From: Impatiens glandulifera | Taxonomy: Eukaryota; Streptophyta; Magnoliopsida; Ericales; Balsaminaceae | Assembly: GCF_907164915.1 (NCBI RefSeq) | Contig: NC_061862.1 | Location: forward strand, 119,501,877-119,565,876 | Reading direction: 5' to 3' | DNA: 64,000 bases | Notes under the pieces: generated by a model | The model's database searches: none | Told to the model about the DNA's origin: nothing | The model's input: only the letters and a program-made list of their open reading frames with translations | In this document: positions 47,080 to 57,636 of the stretch, one piece after another | Position numbering within the stretch: position 1 is the first letter of the stretch | How the letters are laid out: each line of letters opens with the position of its first letter | Translations under genes and position numbers: made by a program

Positions 47080-48711
47080 ATGACTTTCGGCGAGAAACCT
47101 CCAATGCTAGAAGGAGACGACTTTGCTAACTGGAAAATATGCATGCATATGCACCTAGTCACTATGGATGATGAGATGACATTCGTTCTGTCTGATGTAC
47201 CGATCAAGATTGAGAAAGAAAGAAAGGAATGGACAGTCGATGATAAAAGGAGAAACAATCTGGATAATCACTGCAGAAGCCATATCTTCAAGTCTCTGGA
47301 CAGAAATTCTTTCAGTAAGGTCAGAGATTGCAAAACTGCAAAGGAGGCATGGGAAACGGTGATTCAACTTTATGAAGGAAATGAAAGAACCAAGGTAAAC
47401 AAGATAATGGTGGCTACCCAAAAGTTTGAAAACATCAAAATGAGGCCAGGTGAAACCATGAAGGAGGTCAGTGATCGTTTCACAAATATGGTAAATGAGC
47501 TGTCACTTCTTGGAATGAAATATGATAACAAGGAAACAATCATCAAATCGTTGAGATCTCTTCCTAGTGAATGGGATATAAAGACGATGGTGATGAGTGA
47601 ATCAAACTGCCTAGACAAGATGAAGCTACATGATGTATTTGATGATCTAAAGGCATATGAGTTCGAAATGATATATAGGATTGAAAATGATGCATCAATG
47701 TCAACCGCTACTAAGGCACTAGTTACATCCATAGTACCAATGATCGATGTACCGATCAAATCCGTAGAACAATTTTCTGAGGATGCAATGGTAATGCTCG
47801 CAAAGAAGTTTAGCAGATTCATGAAGAAAAGCCAACCGACAAACAACTACAACTATAAATACGGTGATAAATCTAATGTTAGGTGTTATAACTGTGATGG
47901 TTTGGGACATTACATGTGGGAATGCAGAAAACCAAGAACGGATGACCGGAAATCGGATGATCAAAACCAAAGAAACAACTATCCACAAACCGGTGAAGGA
48001 AAGGAAATTCAGAAAGCAATGATAGCCGATGATGGAGGAAGTTTATGGGCTCACAGTGACAACGATGACGAAATCTCTTGCCTCATGGAAAATGAGGAAC
48101 ATGTATTTGATTTTTCCTGTGATGAATTTACTAAATATGATCTAGTTACGACACTAAATGCTATGGTAGTAGAGTATAAACATCTATCAACTATAGTACT
48201 AACCCGACTTAACCTTGAAACCGATCCCATAATATCAGTTTGGTCTAACCTTGAAACCGATAGCGTCCAATCCGATGAGTCCATAGAAATCGAGGCAACA
48301 CCTAAACTATCATCTGAGAATGAACAACTCAAGGAGTCAGCTCAGGAGTTGACCGAAGAAGAAAATGAACGATCTAAGTACTTATTGGCAACATGGAAGA
48401 GATCTAGTGAAGCAGTTAGTAAAATGTCAAACTATCGAAGACCCTATAAGTGTAAATTTGGTCTCGGTTATGATAGTAAGACACCCACCCAACACAAACC
48501 CCTCAACGGATTGAATCTCACCAAAGACAAGCTTCCATTCATAAGCTTTGTCAAGAGCTATTCAACCAATATTGAGTCATCTCATGATTCAAAACTAGCT
48601 AAGGAGATAACTTATGTAGGTCCAACCGATACAGCCAAATTGTTTCATCCTGAGAGAAGAAAACCTACTCAATCAAACAACATGTATCCATACCACACCG
48701 ACCAAATCTAA
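47080..48711 (+). CDS. gag: Gag of A1 (543 codons, open)
   Basis: This is the nucleocapsid protein of a copia element. ATG 47080 is chosen because upstream in-frame codons lie in the primer site and LTR, and MTFGEKPPMLEGDDFANWK is a typical copia gag start. The N-terminal domain has WTVDDKRRNNLDN and AKEAWETVIQLYEG. The gag body has FENIKMRPGETMKEVSDRF and LPSEWDIKTMVM. An intact CCHC knuckle CYNCDGLGHYMWEC has C269, C272, H277 and C282. The C-terminal third is acidic, with CLMENEEHVFDF and LTEEENERSKYL, and ends ERRKPTQSNNMY. It is the longest intact frame in the window. Pol follows in the same frame after the TAA, with another stop before the protease. It would bind and package element RNA. 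The LTR upstream has a TATA box but the primer site is degenerate. Confidence 0.93.
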   Translation: MTFGEKPPMLEGDDFANWKICMHMHLVTMDDEMTFVLSDVPIKIEKERKEWTVDDKRRNNLDNHCRSHIFKSLDRNSFSKVRDCKTAKEAWETVIQLYEGNERTKVNKIMVATQKFENIKMRPGETMKEVSDRFTNMVNELSLLGMKYDNKETIIKSLRSLPSEWDIKTMVMSESNCLDKMKLHDVFDDLKAYEFEMIYRIENDASMSTATKALVTSIVPMIDVPIKSVEQFSEDAMVMLAKKFSRFMKKSQPTNNYNYKYGDKSNVRCYNCDGLGHYMWECRKPRTDDRKSDDQNQRNNYPQTGEGKEIQKAMIADDGGSLWAHSDNDDEISCLMENEEHVFDFSCDEFTKYDLVTTLNAMVVEYKHLSTIVLTRLNLETDPIISVWSNLETDSVQSDESIEIEATPKLSSENEQLKESAQELTEEENERSKYLLATWKRSSEAVSKMSNYRRPYKCKFGLGYDSKTPTQHKPLNGLNLTKDKLPFISFVKSYSTNIESSHDSKLAKEITYVGPTDTAKLFHPERRKPTQSNNMYPYHTDQI

Positions 48712-50397
48712 CCTCAACATCGTAAGGCACCAATAAGTAGACAGAAAAACACCAAACCTAACGCATATAGAACCATCAAAACCATCTCTGGGAGAATCAT
48801 GCGAATAATTAAAGTGTGGATACCAAGGGACTAATCAACCACGGACCCAAGTAAATGTGGGTACCAAACAGTTGTAAATATGTGTATTTTACAGGTTATG
48901 AAGAAGCGGCTAGGAAATTCTGAGTGGTATCTGGACAGCGGTTGCTCCAGACATATGACTGGAAACAACAATCTTCTGACCGACATCAAAGTAGAAGCCG
49001 GTTCAATGATAGTCTTTGGTGACAACTCAAGAAGTAGAACTGTGGGCAAGGGTAAGATTGTCCAATGTAATTTAACGATTAACAATGTACTTCTTGTTGA
49101 AAATCTACAGTTCAATCTACTAAGTATTAGTCAAATGTGTGACGCTGAATATACTGTAGAATTTCATAAATATGCATTATTAGTTAAAAATTCTCAGGGT
49201 AGCACATTACTAACCGAAAATAGGCTAGGAAATATATACAAAGTAGACTGGAAGAATGAAATTGAATATCCTGTTTGTATGGTAGCTAGAAATAATCAAA
49301 CCTGGCTGTGGCATAAGAGATTGTATCATCTAAACTTCAAAACCATAAACTATATTCGTACTAAAAAGTTAGTTGAGGGAATTCCTGATATAAGATTCAA
49401 TCAAGAAAAAGTATGTTCAGCTTGTCAAATGGATAAACAGACTAAATCATCCTTTAAGAGCAAAGGAAATATTCAGTCCAACCGATGTCTTGAGCGTCTT
49501 TACATGGATCTATTTGGACCGATTAGGTCACTAGCTTAGGCGGTATGCATCACACTTTGGTTGTTATTGATGTTTACTCTAGATATACATGGGTCATATT
49601 TTTGGCTTCCAAAGGTGACACTGTATTTAATTTAATTACATTGTTTAAACGTTTACAAAATTAGAAATCAACACGTATAAATACCATTAGAAGTGATAGA
49701 GGAACCGAATTTAGAAATAGTACTTTGAATGCATTTCTTGAGGAATCCGGCATTAGACACGAGTTGTCCAGTGCTAGAAATCCTCAACAGAACGGCTTGG
49801 CCGATAGAAAAAAACCGAACTCTCAAGGAAGTCGCGAGGTCTATGATAGCCGATTCGGGTGTCGCTCAAAAATTTTGGGCCGAAGCTATCAGTACTTCAT
49901 GTTATACACAAAATCGGTCTATGATTAACAAGCATAGCAATAAAATACCATACGAAGTATACTTTGATAGAGTTCCTAACATTCGGTACTTTAAAAATTT
50001 CGGTTGTAAATGTTACATCCTCATGAATGGCAAAACCTACTTAAATGATTTTGATGTAAAATCTTATGTTGGGATAATGCTAGGTTACTCAGCGGTCAGT
50101 AAGACATATAGAGTATATAATACTAGAACTTTAACCGTAGAAGAATCCCTTCATGTTGTATTCGATGAATCGGTTGAAAGTAACAATGTATCATCATTTG
50201 ATCTACACAACAGATTGGAAAATCAAAATATCTATTCTGATAGTGAAGATGAAATTCCAGTCCTTAGACGGTTTGTCCATGACCAAATGGGTATTGTTGA
50301 AACCTAGCCGGATCAAACTGCCAAACCGTAGAAAGTTGTCACCTCAGTCTCAAATGAGGTAATCGGTCGGTCTGACATTATTGCTCAGCCTACTGAT
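48712..50397 (+). pseudogene. Protease and integrase of A1, broken
   Basis: After the gag stop, a linker with IKVWIPRD leads to the aspartic protease active site WYLDSGCSRHMTGN (Asp codon 48934-48936). The integrase zinc-binding part follows (HKRLYHLNFKTI...CSACQMDKQ), then LYMDLFGP and a frame break near 49537. The core continues in a second frame with RSDRGTEF, where a stop also interrupts LQN*KS. Near 49800 another frameshift lies just behind PQQNGLADRK, where family members have ..ERK, so the catalytic Glu appears as Asp. The C-terminal part has FWAEAIS and a GYSAVSKTYRVYN-like segment. It cuts and joins DNA in active relatives but is inactive here. Confidence 0.92.
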
Positions 50398-50956
50398 ATG
50401 TCTAGCCTTTATCAAATACCCGGTAATTTGGAAGACATCTCCAAACCGAATTTCAAAAGAAACAAAAATCATCCTCCTGAGCTTGTTATAGGTAGCCCTT
50501 CACTACCCATCCGAACTAGGCAACAAATACTGGAACAATATCAAAACTCCGCTTTCATATCCCAGATTGAGCCGGAAAAGGTGGATGAAGCATTGTTGGA
50601 TCCGGATTGGATTTTAGCAATACAATAAGAGTTAAACCTATTTGAGAGTAATAAAGTCTTGTACTTTGTCCCTAAACCGAAAGATCAACTGGTTATCGAA
50701 CTAGATGGGTATTCAGAAATAAGCTCAATGAAAACGGTTTGGTTACGAGGATCAAAGGTAGATTAGTGGCACAAGGATACAAATAGGAAGAAGGCATTGA
50801 TTTTGAAGAATCATTTGCTGCTCCTGTAGCTAGAATTGAAGCCATTAGAATTTTCCTAGCATTTGTTGCTTTCAAAAACTATAAGGTATTTCAAATGGAT
50901 GTTAAAAGTGCATTCTTAAATGGTGAATTACGTGAAGAAGTATATGTCGAACAACC
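50398..50956 (+). pseudogene. Reverse transcriptase N-terminal part of A1, cut by B3
   Basis: The linker with RTRQQILEQYQNSAFISQIE and DPDWILAIQ (then a stop) is followed by VPKPKDQ, GLVTRIKGRLVAQGY-type and [19 protein letters not shown] segments in shifted frames. It ends [21 protein letters not shown] exactly at the B3 LTR (50957). The YVDD half, RNase H and the end of pol are not found right of B3. caacc (50952-50956) is the left target copy. Confidence 0.9.
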
Positions 50957-51279
50957 TGATAGGATCGGCATTATCGATAGAGACGGGGGTCTGGCTATGG
51001 ATGAAGGCTTATAAAAATGGTTTGAAAGAAATCCTGTTAGTAATTTAATTCGCTTTCTATTCTACGCAAACACTTGTAAACACTTGAAACATATTCAATG
51101 CGGAATTTTTTACTTGGGTTTGAAGCTCAAGATGAAATATGAAAAGATGACAAAAATGAAAGAACACAGCAGTTTGTTTATGGATGTTCGGAGAAACTCT
51201 CCTACGTCACCGCTTCTTCCCACCACCAGAAGGATTCATTATAATATGATTCGAGCATACTACTTAAGCTGAGAATTAG

Positions 51280-51619
51280 ACGTATTTCAGATAGACGGAT
51301 TGTGAAAATCAGTCTAATGAAATCAAACATCCCCTTCTAATAACATAGTCTATTAGACCGCTTGGTCTAATAGAATTAGACTTACGTCTAATTACAATAA
51401 TCATTAGACTACACGTCTAACTCCACTGAGTTAGACTGCACATCTAATTCCGGTTCTACCTCAGACTTGTTTGAAGGAGTTAGACTCACGTCTAACTTTC
51501 ACAATGCATTAGACTACCCGTCTAATCATTCACTAACCATTAGACTGCACGTCTACTCCACTGAGTTAGACTACATGTCTAATTCCTGTTCTACCTCAGA
51601 CTTGTCTAAAGGAGTTAGA
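51280..51619. repeat. Palindrome array in the B3 LTR, left part
   Basis: The repeats are TTAGAC...GTCTAA and CAGACTTGT.TGAAGG units, interrupted at 51620 by the solo LTR. Confidence 0.9.
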
Positions 51620-51624
51620 CTCAC

Positions 51625-52814
51625 TATTAGGATCTAGATCGCAACTGGGGGACCGGGGTCTAACCGGTTAGCGCCTTCACTCAACGGTTGGTGTTTAATC
51701 CGGTTAGATATTAACACCGGGATTTCAATACTACACAAACTGTCACAAACCGTTGAACCGAGTTCAAGCGCGGAAGTGGTTTGTTTCAGGTTGAAGCAGC
51801 ACACACACTAGATGGACAGAACCAGATTTAGATAAGGTCGGTTTGGAGTATAATGGGTCGGTTTTTGGACTTAGTAATTCGGTTTGGGTAGAATCGGTTA
51901 GGATGTAAGACCGACAGGCAGTAAATAACAAGACAAGTTTTTATGGATGTTCGGAGATAAACTCCTATGTCACCCCTTCCTCTCGAAACCGCGAGAAGGA
52001 TATTCACTAAGGAATACACAAACACAATCCGATCGAGACTTATTTTCTGCTCCATAAACACTCGTACAATTCTCACCGAAATTGTAATCACACTTCAAAT
52101 AAGCACTCAAGCTCTAAATCTTAGAGAGATAAAACACAATTTGTAACTTCGGTTGTTGAAACTCTCAGAACTTGTAACCGCTTGTAACTTGTTTCTAGAG
52201 TTGCATTTATTCCTCTTGAGCTCCTTCTTTTATAGGTGAAAGGTGACAACGGTCACATTTCATTTTCTTGAATCTAATTGGTTGAGCAGAGGTTTAGTGA
52301 TTCAGACCTGGCGGTCTAGGCTTCTAGTGTATAGGTCAAACTGCATAGGTTTGTCTTTTACTTAGTATGGCAACTATCGGTTGGACAGTTGCCTGCACCT
52401 GAAGGATTGCGCCTCTGATTTATCCCGGAGTGGAAAGATCTTGTCGGACGATCTTCTACAGCCTGCAGAGTGTCTTCAGACTTGTATGAATATGGCAATA
52501 CTGAAGTCTGTCCCTTTGGTATCATCCTCAACAGATACTCGAAGTATCTATTTGTACTGGTCGGTTGTTTATGTTAACCGGATGACTTCCGGTTTTTCAT
52601 AACTTCAGATTGACCGAATGTTCAACGATTTTGACCTTCTGATTTGACCGGTCTTATCTTTCTTGTTCGGTCGGGTTTTTGGTCGGTTGGGTTGCTTGAC
52701 CGGTTGAGTAACTAGACTAGTTGAGTAACTTGACCATTTGAATTCTTTAACTGTTCATGTACAAGAAATTTGTTTTTGTTAAGTTTTATTTAACCGGTCT
52801 AATTTTATCTAAGC
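51625..52814 (-). mobile_element. Solo LTR of family A, 1190 bp, target copies ctcac
   Basis: It starts tattaggatctagatc (canonical TG changed to TA) and ends ttttatctaagc (canonical CA changed to GC). ctcac stands at 51620-51624 and 52815-52819, splitting the B3 palindrome array. A TATA box lies at 52227-52234. One unit of the 36-bp minisatellite lies near 52575. Confidence 0.92.
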
Positions 52815-52819
52815 CTCAC

Positions 52820-53430
52820 GTCTAACTTTCACAATGCATTAAACAATCGGTCTAATCATTCACTAACCATTGGACTGCACGTCTACTCCACTGAGTTAGA
52901 CTGTACGTCCAATTTCGTTTCTACTTCAGACTTGTCGGAAGAAGTTAGACTTGCGTCTAACTTTCACTTAATAAGACTACACGTCTAATTATCCAATAAC
53001 CATTAGACTACACGTCTAATTGCGATTCTACCTCAGACTTGTGTGCAGGAGTTAGACTCACGTCTAACTTTCACAATCTATTAGACTGCACGTCTAACTC
53101 CGCTGAGTTAGACTGTATGTCTAATTCTGCACATATTAGACTATCCGTCTAATTGCAAATATATTAGACTGCACGTCTAACTCCGCTGAGTTAGACTATA
53201 CGTCTAATTCCATATATCTATTAGACTTGCGTCTAATTCTATACTTTCATTAGACTGCACGTCTAACTCCGCTGAGTTAGACTACACGTCTAATTCTATA
53301 CATTCATTAGACTGCACGTCTAACTCCGGTGAGTTAGATTGTACGTCTAATTTTATACATTCATTAGACTGCACGTCTAACTCCGCTGAGTTAGACTGTA
53401 CGTCTAATTTTATACATCTAATGCCAAAAT
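52820..53430. repeat. Palindrome array in the B3 LTR, right part
   Basis: The array continues with gcacgtctaactccgctgag and ttagactgcacgtctaac units in a fairly regular 65-70-bp higher-order spacing (53080-53410). Confidence 0.92.
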
Positions 53431-53571
53431 CGATCTAATGACTCTCATTAGAGCCAAGTCTTATGAAGTATGATTTCGATACACCTGCATCAAAACTCAT
53501 TAAGTCATTTCATCATCAAAATCTCAATGGTTATATTATTTTAACACTTAGTCAAATTAATTTGACCAACA

Positions 53572-53585
53572 ATTTCCCCCTTTTT
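53572..53585 (-). other. Polypurine tract of B3
   Basis: The element strand reads AAAAAGGGGGAAAT, identical to B0 and B1. Confidence 0.9.
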
Positions 53586-53746
53586 GATGAAGAAATTGGA
53601 AACCTGCATACATCTACCAAAATATGCATTCATCACATGAATAAAACAAACCCTTGTTCACTTACATCAAACTTCCAAAAACCAATATTCAGAAAACCAT
53701 CAAAAAACATTGTTTGAAAGACTTAAATAGAGTAGAAGAAAAGAAA

Positions 53747-56680
53747 TTATTGTTCTTCACTTTTAACTCGAGGATCGGTTGGGCTCATGACTTGACCGGG
53801 TAGCATGTTCATATACGGAGGAAAGCTGTGACCACCACGACCGCTTACACCTTATCTACCACCACGATCACCACCACTGGCACGACCTCCTTGATCAACA
53901 CCAGATAGCCTACTACGGCCACCACCATTACTTCTGCCTCCACGATCACCACCTTTACGACCTACAACTCTCTTGGTTGGCCTAGGATTATCATCGATGC
54001 TTGGGGCTCGTCTGGATCTAGTGCCGGTTGACACACCGTCACTTCTTTTACTTGATTTGCCTTGGGTGGTTCGAGGATGATCTTTTTCAGCATTAGCCTT
54101 TGCGTTCTCCTTTCCTTGAAACTTTCTTGCAATAGAGTCAGCAAATTGCTGTCATTAATTATCATTTCTACTTAAGCACCCTTGAATTTCCACCATCTGA
54201 TTCTTCACCAGACTGAATTCTTCCAAAGTCTCCTTATGACCTTCATCATTGAATTGCCTTTCAATGTCCAACAATTCAGTTTGTCGGTTGAAGAGTTTCT
54301 TTTCAAACTTGGAGAAGTTTATATTTGAGACATGAGTCTCATACGTATTCTTCTTTAGAGTTTTATCCAATTCAGTAAGGACCTTGATAATCTCGCCAAA
54401 ACCCTTTCTTTCTTCTTCCTTCGTGTTCATGGCCTTTATCATGTTCCTCTGAAGAGATGAGAGCACAAACTTCATAGACTTTAACATCTTGTTTCCTTCG
54501 GCAGAGGATTCTTCATTTGATGAAATATCTTCAGACTCTGCTGTCATGCTCTGAATTGGCTCAAAGTTTGTATGAATCGGCTTTTCTTAGCAGCTTCATT
54601 ATGTTCTTCTTCTAACAGTTCTTCTTTAACTCTCTGAAATCTCTCATATAAATTTCCAGAGTAATGAAGAGGAATGTTGATATTTTCGTGAACATTTCCC
54701 ACAATGGTGTCGGGAAATAGACGGGGCTTTTTATATGTTGCGTTTTGATCTTATTCCTCCTCAGATGAGAAACTTTCTTCTTCAACAATTTTATCTTTGG
54801 AGGGTTCCCCCTCAGATCTGATAACTTCTGGCTGAGTTTCCTCGGCCACTTTCTCTTGGGCTTCCTCTATTCCTCTATTCTCTTGGGCTTTCTTCACCCT
54901 CTGAAGTTTTAGCCGATTTAAGAACATTCTTCTCATTGGATATCCGCTTCTTCCATTCACGGATTATCGCAGAATTTGACAGAGTATCATTGTACTTGGA
55001 CGACAATCTTTCCAGGGACCATAATTCAAAAATCTCCAATTTTTCAGCCGCGATGACTTTAACTTGATTTAAAATGAGGTCAACAATCCCTGTTGCCTCT
55101 GATACTTTTTCAGGAACTGGGGTTGCAATCTTCTTACCTTTTTCCAACAACCTCTACGTGTTTTGGAGGAGGTCTGGGTTCACTTATCACAATTCCACCT
55201 GTCTGTCTTGCGGAACGCATCAGTTCGAATGTCGATTGGGGTTTCTTAAACAGCTCAGCAGGGAGCTCTACACGAATAACTTTCCCAGCTACCAATGAAT
55301 CTTTAGGAGTGGGAACAGAAAATTCTTGTTTGGCAGATTTATAAACAAGAAGGGTAAGAACTGCACCTTGTTCTGGTTGAGCATTTTCTGTAGCACCGGC
55401 GGCTACTAGATCAGGTTGAACAACAGGAGACACGTTCCTATTAGCATTTTCATCATTTGGACCGTCTAACTCAACAGTAGGCCCTTCAGCAGTTTCTCTT
55501 AAGGGAGAAAATACAGATTCATTTCGTTCCACTACGGGAACATCAAACTTAGGCATAGCGGCCAACGATTTAATGAGGTTACCTTTAATGATTTAGACGC
55601 ACGGGGTGCCTTCGTCTTCTTCTCCTTTGAGACACTAGATCTCGAAGGCTTTCTTAGAATAGTTTCTGGAGTAGATAGAGAGGACATCGGAGTTGCAGCA
55701 AGTACGCCTGGACCTTGCCTTAACCTTGAATCGACTGATTTAGAGTCCTTGCATTAACCTTGAATCGACTGATTTAGAGTCCTTCTTGTTTGAACATTTT
55801 AGACTGGAGGAACTGGCCTCTAATTCATTCACTGTTTTCGATCTTTTTTCCCTTGTTGACATAACAGAAGCAGACGGTTGTTTGGATCGGGTAGAGGGCT
55901 TTCCACCAGTTTGATAACTAGATGCACTAGAGGTAGATTCCATGTTGTTCTTCATCCTTATCAGTGTGCTCGCCACTGTAAGGGCAATGAATACTCTCGG
56001 AGAGTTGATCTACTAAGGTTAACCAAGAGGAACCCCCAAATGCTTCATCAAATGACTCAGTTGAGCCGCATAGGTATGCTTTCCTTGTTCGCCTGACAAA
56101 TCGAAAAGCATAGGTTCTGGAAAAGGGTAGATGCCCAGTTTACCTGGATTCCCTTTGAAATATCGCACATATAGTCAAAACGGTCTTGACTATAGAGATG
56201 GAAGGAGCCAGATTTCCCTTGTAGCGCTTTTGCTACCACGTCATTTAGCAAAATGAAGTGGGGTTTGAGAACCTTCTTATTTCCATTAACATGGATCATT
56301 GAACCATCGGCATAAAAAGTTTTCTTCATCTCTTCCATGACTTCTAGTGAAAGGGTCAAGTTGAAAGTGTGCCCCTCCGTTGGAAGTTCAAAGAACTCCG
56401 CATATACGGTTTCATCGAAAGAGAACTCCACTCCGTTGATGGTTGCTACGATGGATTCACCCACCATAGTTGCAGATTTGAAGAACTCACGAACTTCTTT
56501 GTCATAGAATATGAATGGACCGCCGAGATACTTCCTCAACCTAGGATATTCTAGGGTTCTGAACATATCCACTACTTCTGGTTGATCGAAAGTGTATACT
56601 GATGGAAAATCCACATGTAAAGTACAGTGACCCAAAGTGATTTTCTTGTTCACTATTTTCGAAAGAATATGAACCGACAC
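53747..56680 (-). pseudogene. ORF3 of B3: N-domain, linker, coiled coil, Arg/Gly tail (~980 codons)
   Basis: This is the most complete ORF3 here. The N-terminal domain (56680-56057, 207 aa open) has CTLHVDFPSVYTF, GGPFIFYDKEVREFF, VATINGVEFSFDETVYAEFF and LPTEGHTF, and near its end IQVNWASTLFQNL. A Ser/Lys-rich linker (55976-55740) and acidic linkers (55565-54751) follow in broken frames. A coiled coil (54547-54155) has LTELDKTLKKNTYE and KKLFNRQTELLDIERQF. After a stop the tail carries FQGKENA, GRKGGDRGGR, several GGR repeats and TDPRVKSEEQ at the stop 53747. It resembles the domain databases label putative plant transposon protein, an inference from memory. No signal peptide or membrane helix is visible. 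The likely role is nucleic-acid binding or particle scaffolding. Confidence 0.75.
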
Positions 56681-56777
56681 AAGATTTCAGAGAGTTTTAG
56701 AGAGAGAAATGCAAAAAAAGCTAGGGTTCTTAAGGATTTCAAGAGATGAAAAACTTTCAAACTCATGCATTAATGTC

Positions 56778-56785
56778 CTTATATA
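56778..56785 (-). promoter_or_regulatory. TATA box and leader of B3 ORF3
   Basis: The element strand reads gtctatataaggac about 100 bp before the ATG. The leader contains AACCCTAG (complement of 56721-56728), a telo-box-like motif, and a CT-rich stretch. Upstream lie an E2F-like TTTCCCGC (complement of 56963-56970) and the palindrome GGACAGCTGTCC (56991-57002), both conserved in B0 and B1. Confidence 0.65.
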
Positions 56786-57002
56786 GACAGAGAACAGAAA
56801 TACAGAATAACTGTCTCCTCTTAAGGGTATGGCCCAACAATAAATGTTAGACGTCCTTTTTCAAGGAGTCATCATTAAAAATGAGGGTATATCAGTCATA
56901 TTCTCTAAACTTGAAAGATACGTGTCTTCATGTTGATAAGAGATGACTGTTTAATGTTTTGAGCGGGAAAACTGAATAGCTCTCAACGTGGGACAGCTGT
57001 CC

Positions 57003-57636
57003 TTGATTAGTCTAATCAGCACGTAGTTAGACGTTTTTCTTACTCCACAAATCCATATAACTAAACGTCTATTAGACGGATGGGTCTATTAGATGCATAT
57101 GTCTAATTCCGTGTTATAATAATCCCTCTAATGTCTATTAGACGTGTACGTCTAATTCCGCATGAACACCACATGTTAGACGTGTGTTTGATTAGACGTG
57201 AGCATCCACTTGCTCATGACGTAAAAACGTATAACGTCTATTAGACGTGTCCGTTTAATTGCGTAGGTACAACACCTCAACATATAGACTTTGATGAATA
57301 GATTTTGAGCAAAAATACGTCTAAGTACAAACCTTTTCTTTTTGACACACTTGTCTAATTAGACCGATTAAAAATATTCGTCTAGAGAGTATCTTTACTT
57401 CCAAAGTAATTTTCCTTCTCATTATGTATAGGGACAGAAAAATATGAGAGACAGTTTTTGTGGTCCAATGACCAAAAACATTTTTAACGGATAAAAAACA
57501 TTTATCTACTAGAATGACAAAGGCCATTGTTGATCTTTCAGGCTGTGTACTCAAAAGAATATTCTTCTTGCTTCCTTCCTGCAATCCTCCTGCATCACCT
57601 ATAAAAGAAACTATTTACACATTTTGGTACCAATTC
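57003..57636 (-). other. Gag-ORF3 spacer of B3, replacing pol
   Basis: About 630 bp lie between the gag stop and the ORF3 promoter. The right part is a short open stretch (57584-57321) without recognisable domains. The left part holds AGAC/GTCT palindrome copies (attagacgtgtacgtctaat, 57138-57157), as in the pre-ORF3 spacer of B1 (29700-29850). No protease, integrase or RT motif is present. Confidence 0.8.

Larger units (their letters stand above)
50957..53571 (-). mobile_element. B3 3' LTR (with nested solo LTR A)
   Basis: The ends are tgataggatcgg and gaccaaca. Without the nested element it is about 1.42 kb, shorter than the B1 LTR because the segment between 51250 and 51290 lacks the TATA-side part: sequence jumps from aaggattcattataatatg to the palindrome array. 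The arrays lie at about 51280-51619 and 52820-53430. Confidence 0.92.

Noticed and set aside
47049..48332. Minus-strand open frames opposite A1 gag (up to 158 codons)
   Set aside because: They are reverse-strand shadows of a well-supported gag and have no motifs of their own.
53747..56680. ORF3 as an envelope glycoprotein (the env-like ORF of SIRE elements)
   Set aside because: I see no signal peptide, no hydrophobic membrane segment and no Cys/glycosylation-rich ectodomain. The Arg/Gly tail and coiled coil suggest an intracellular nucleic-acid-binding protein.
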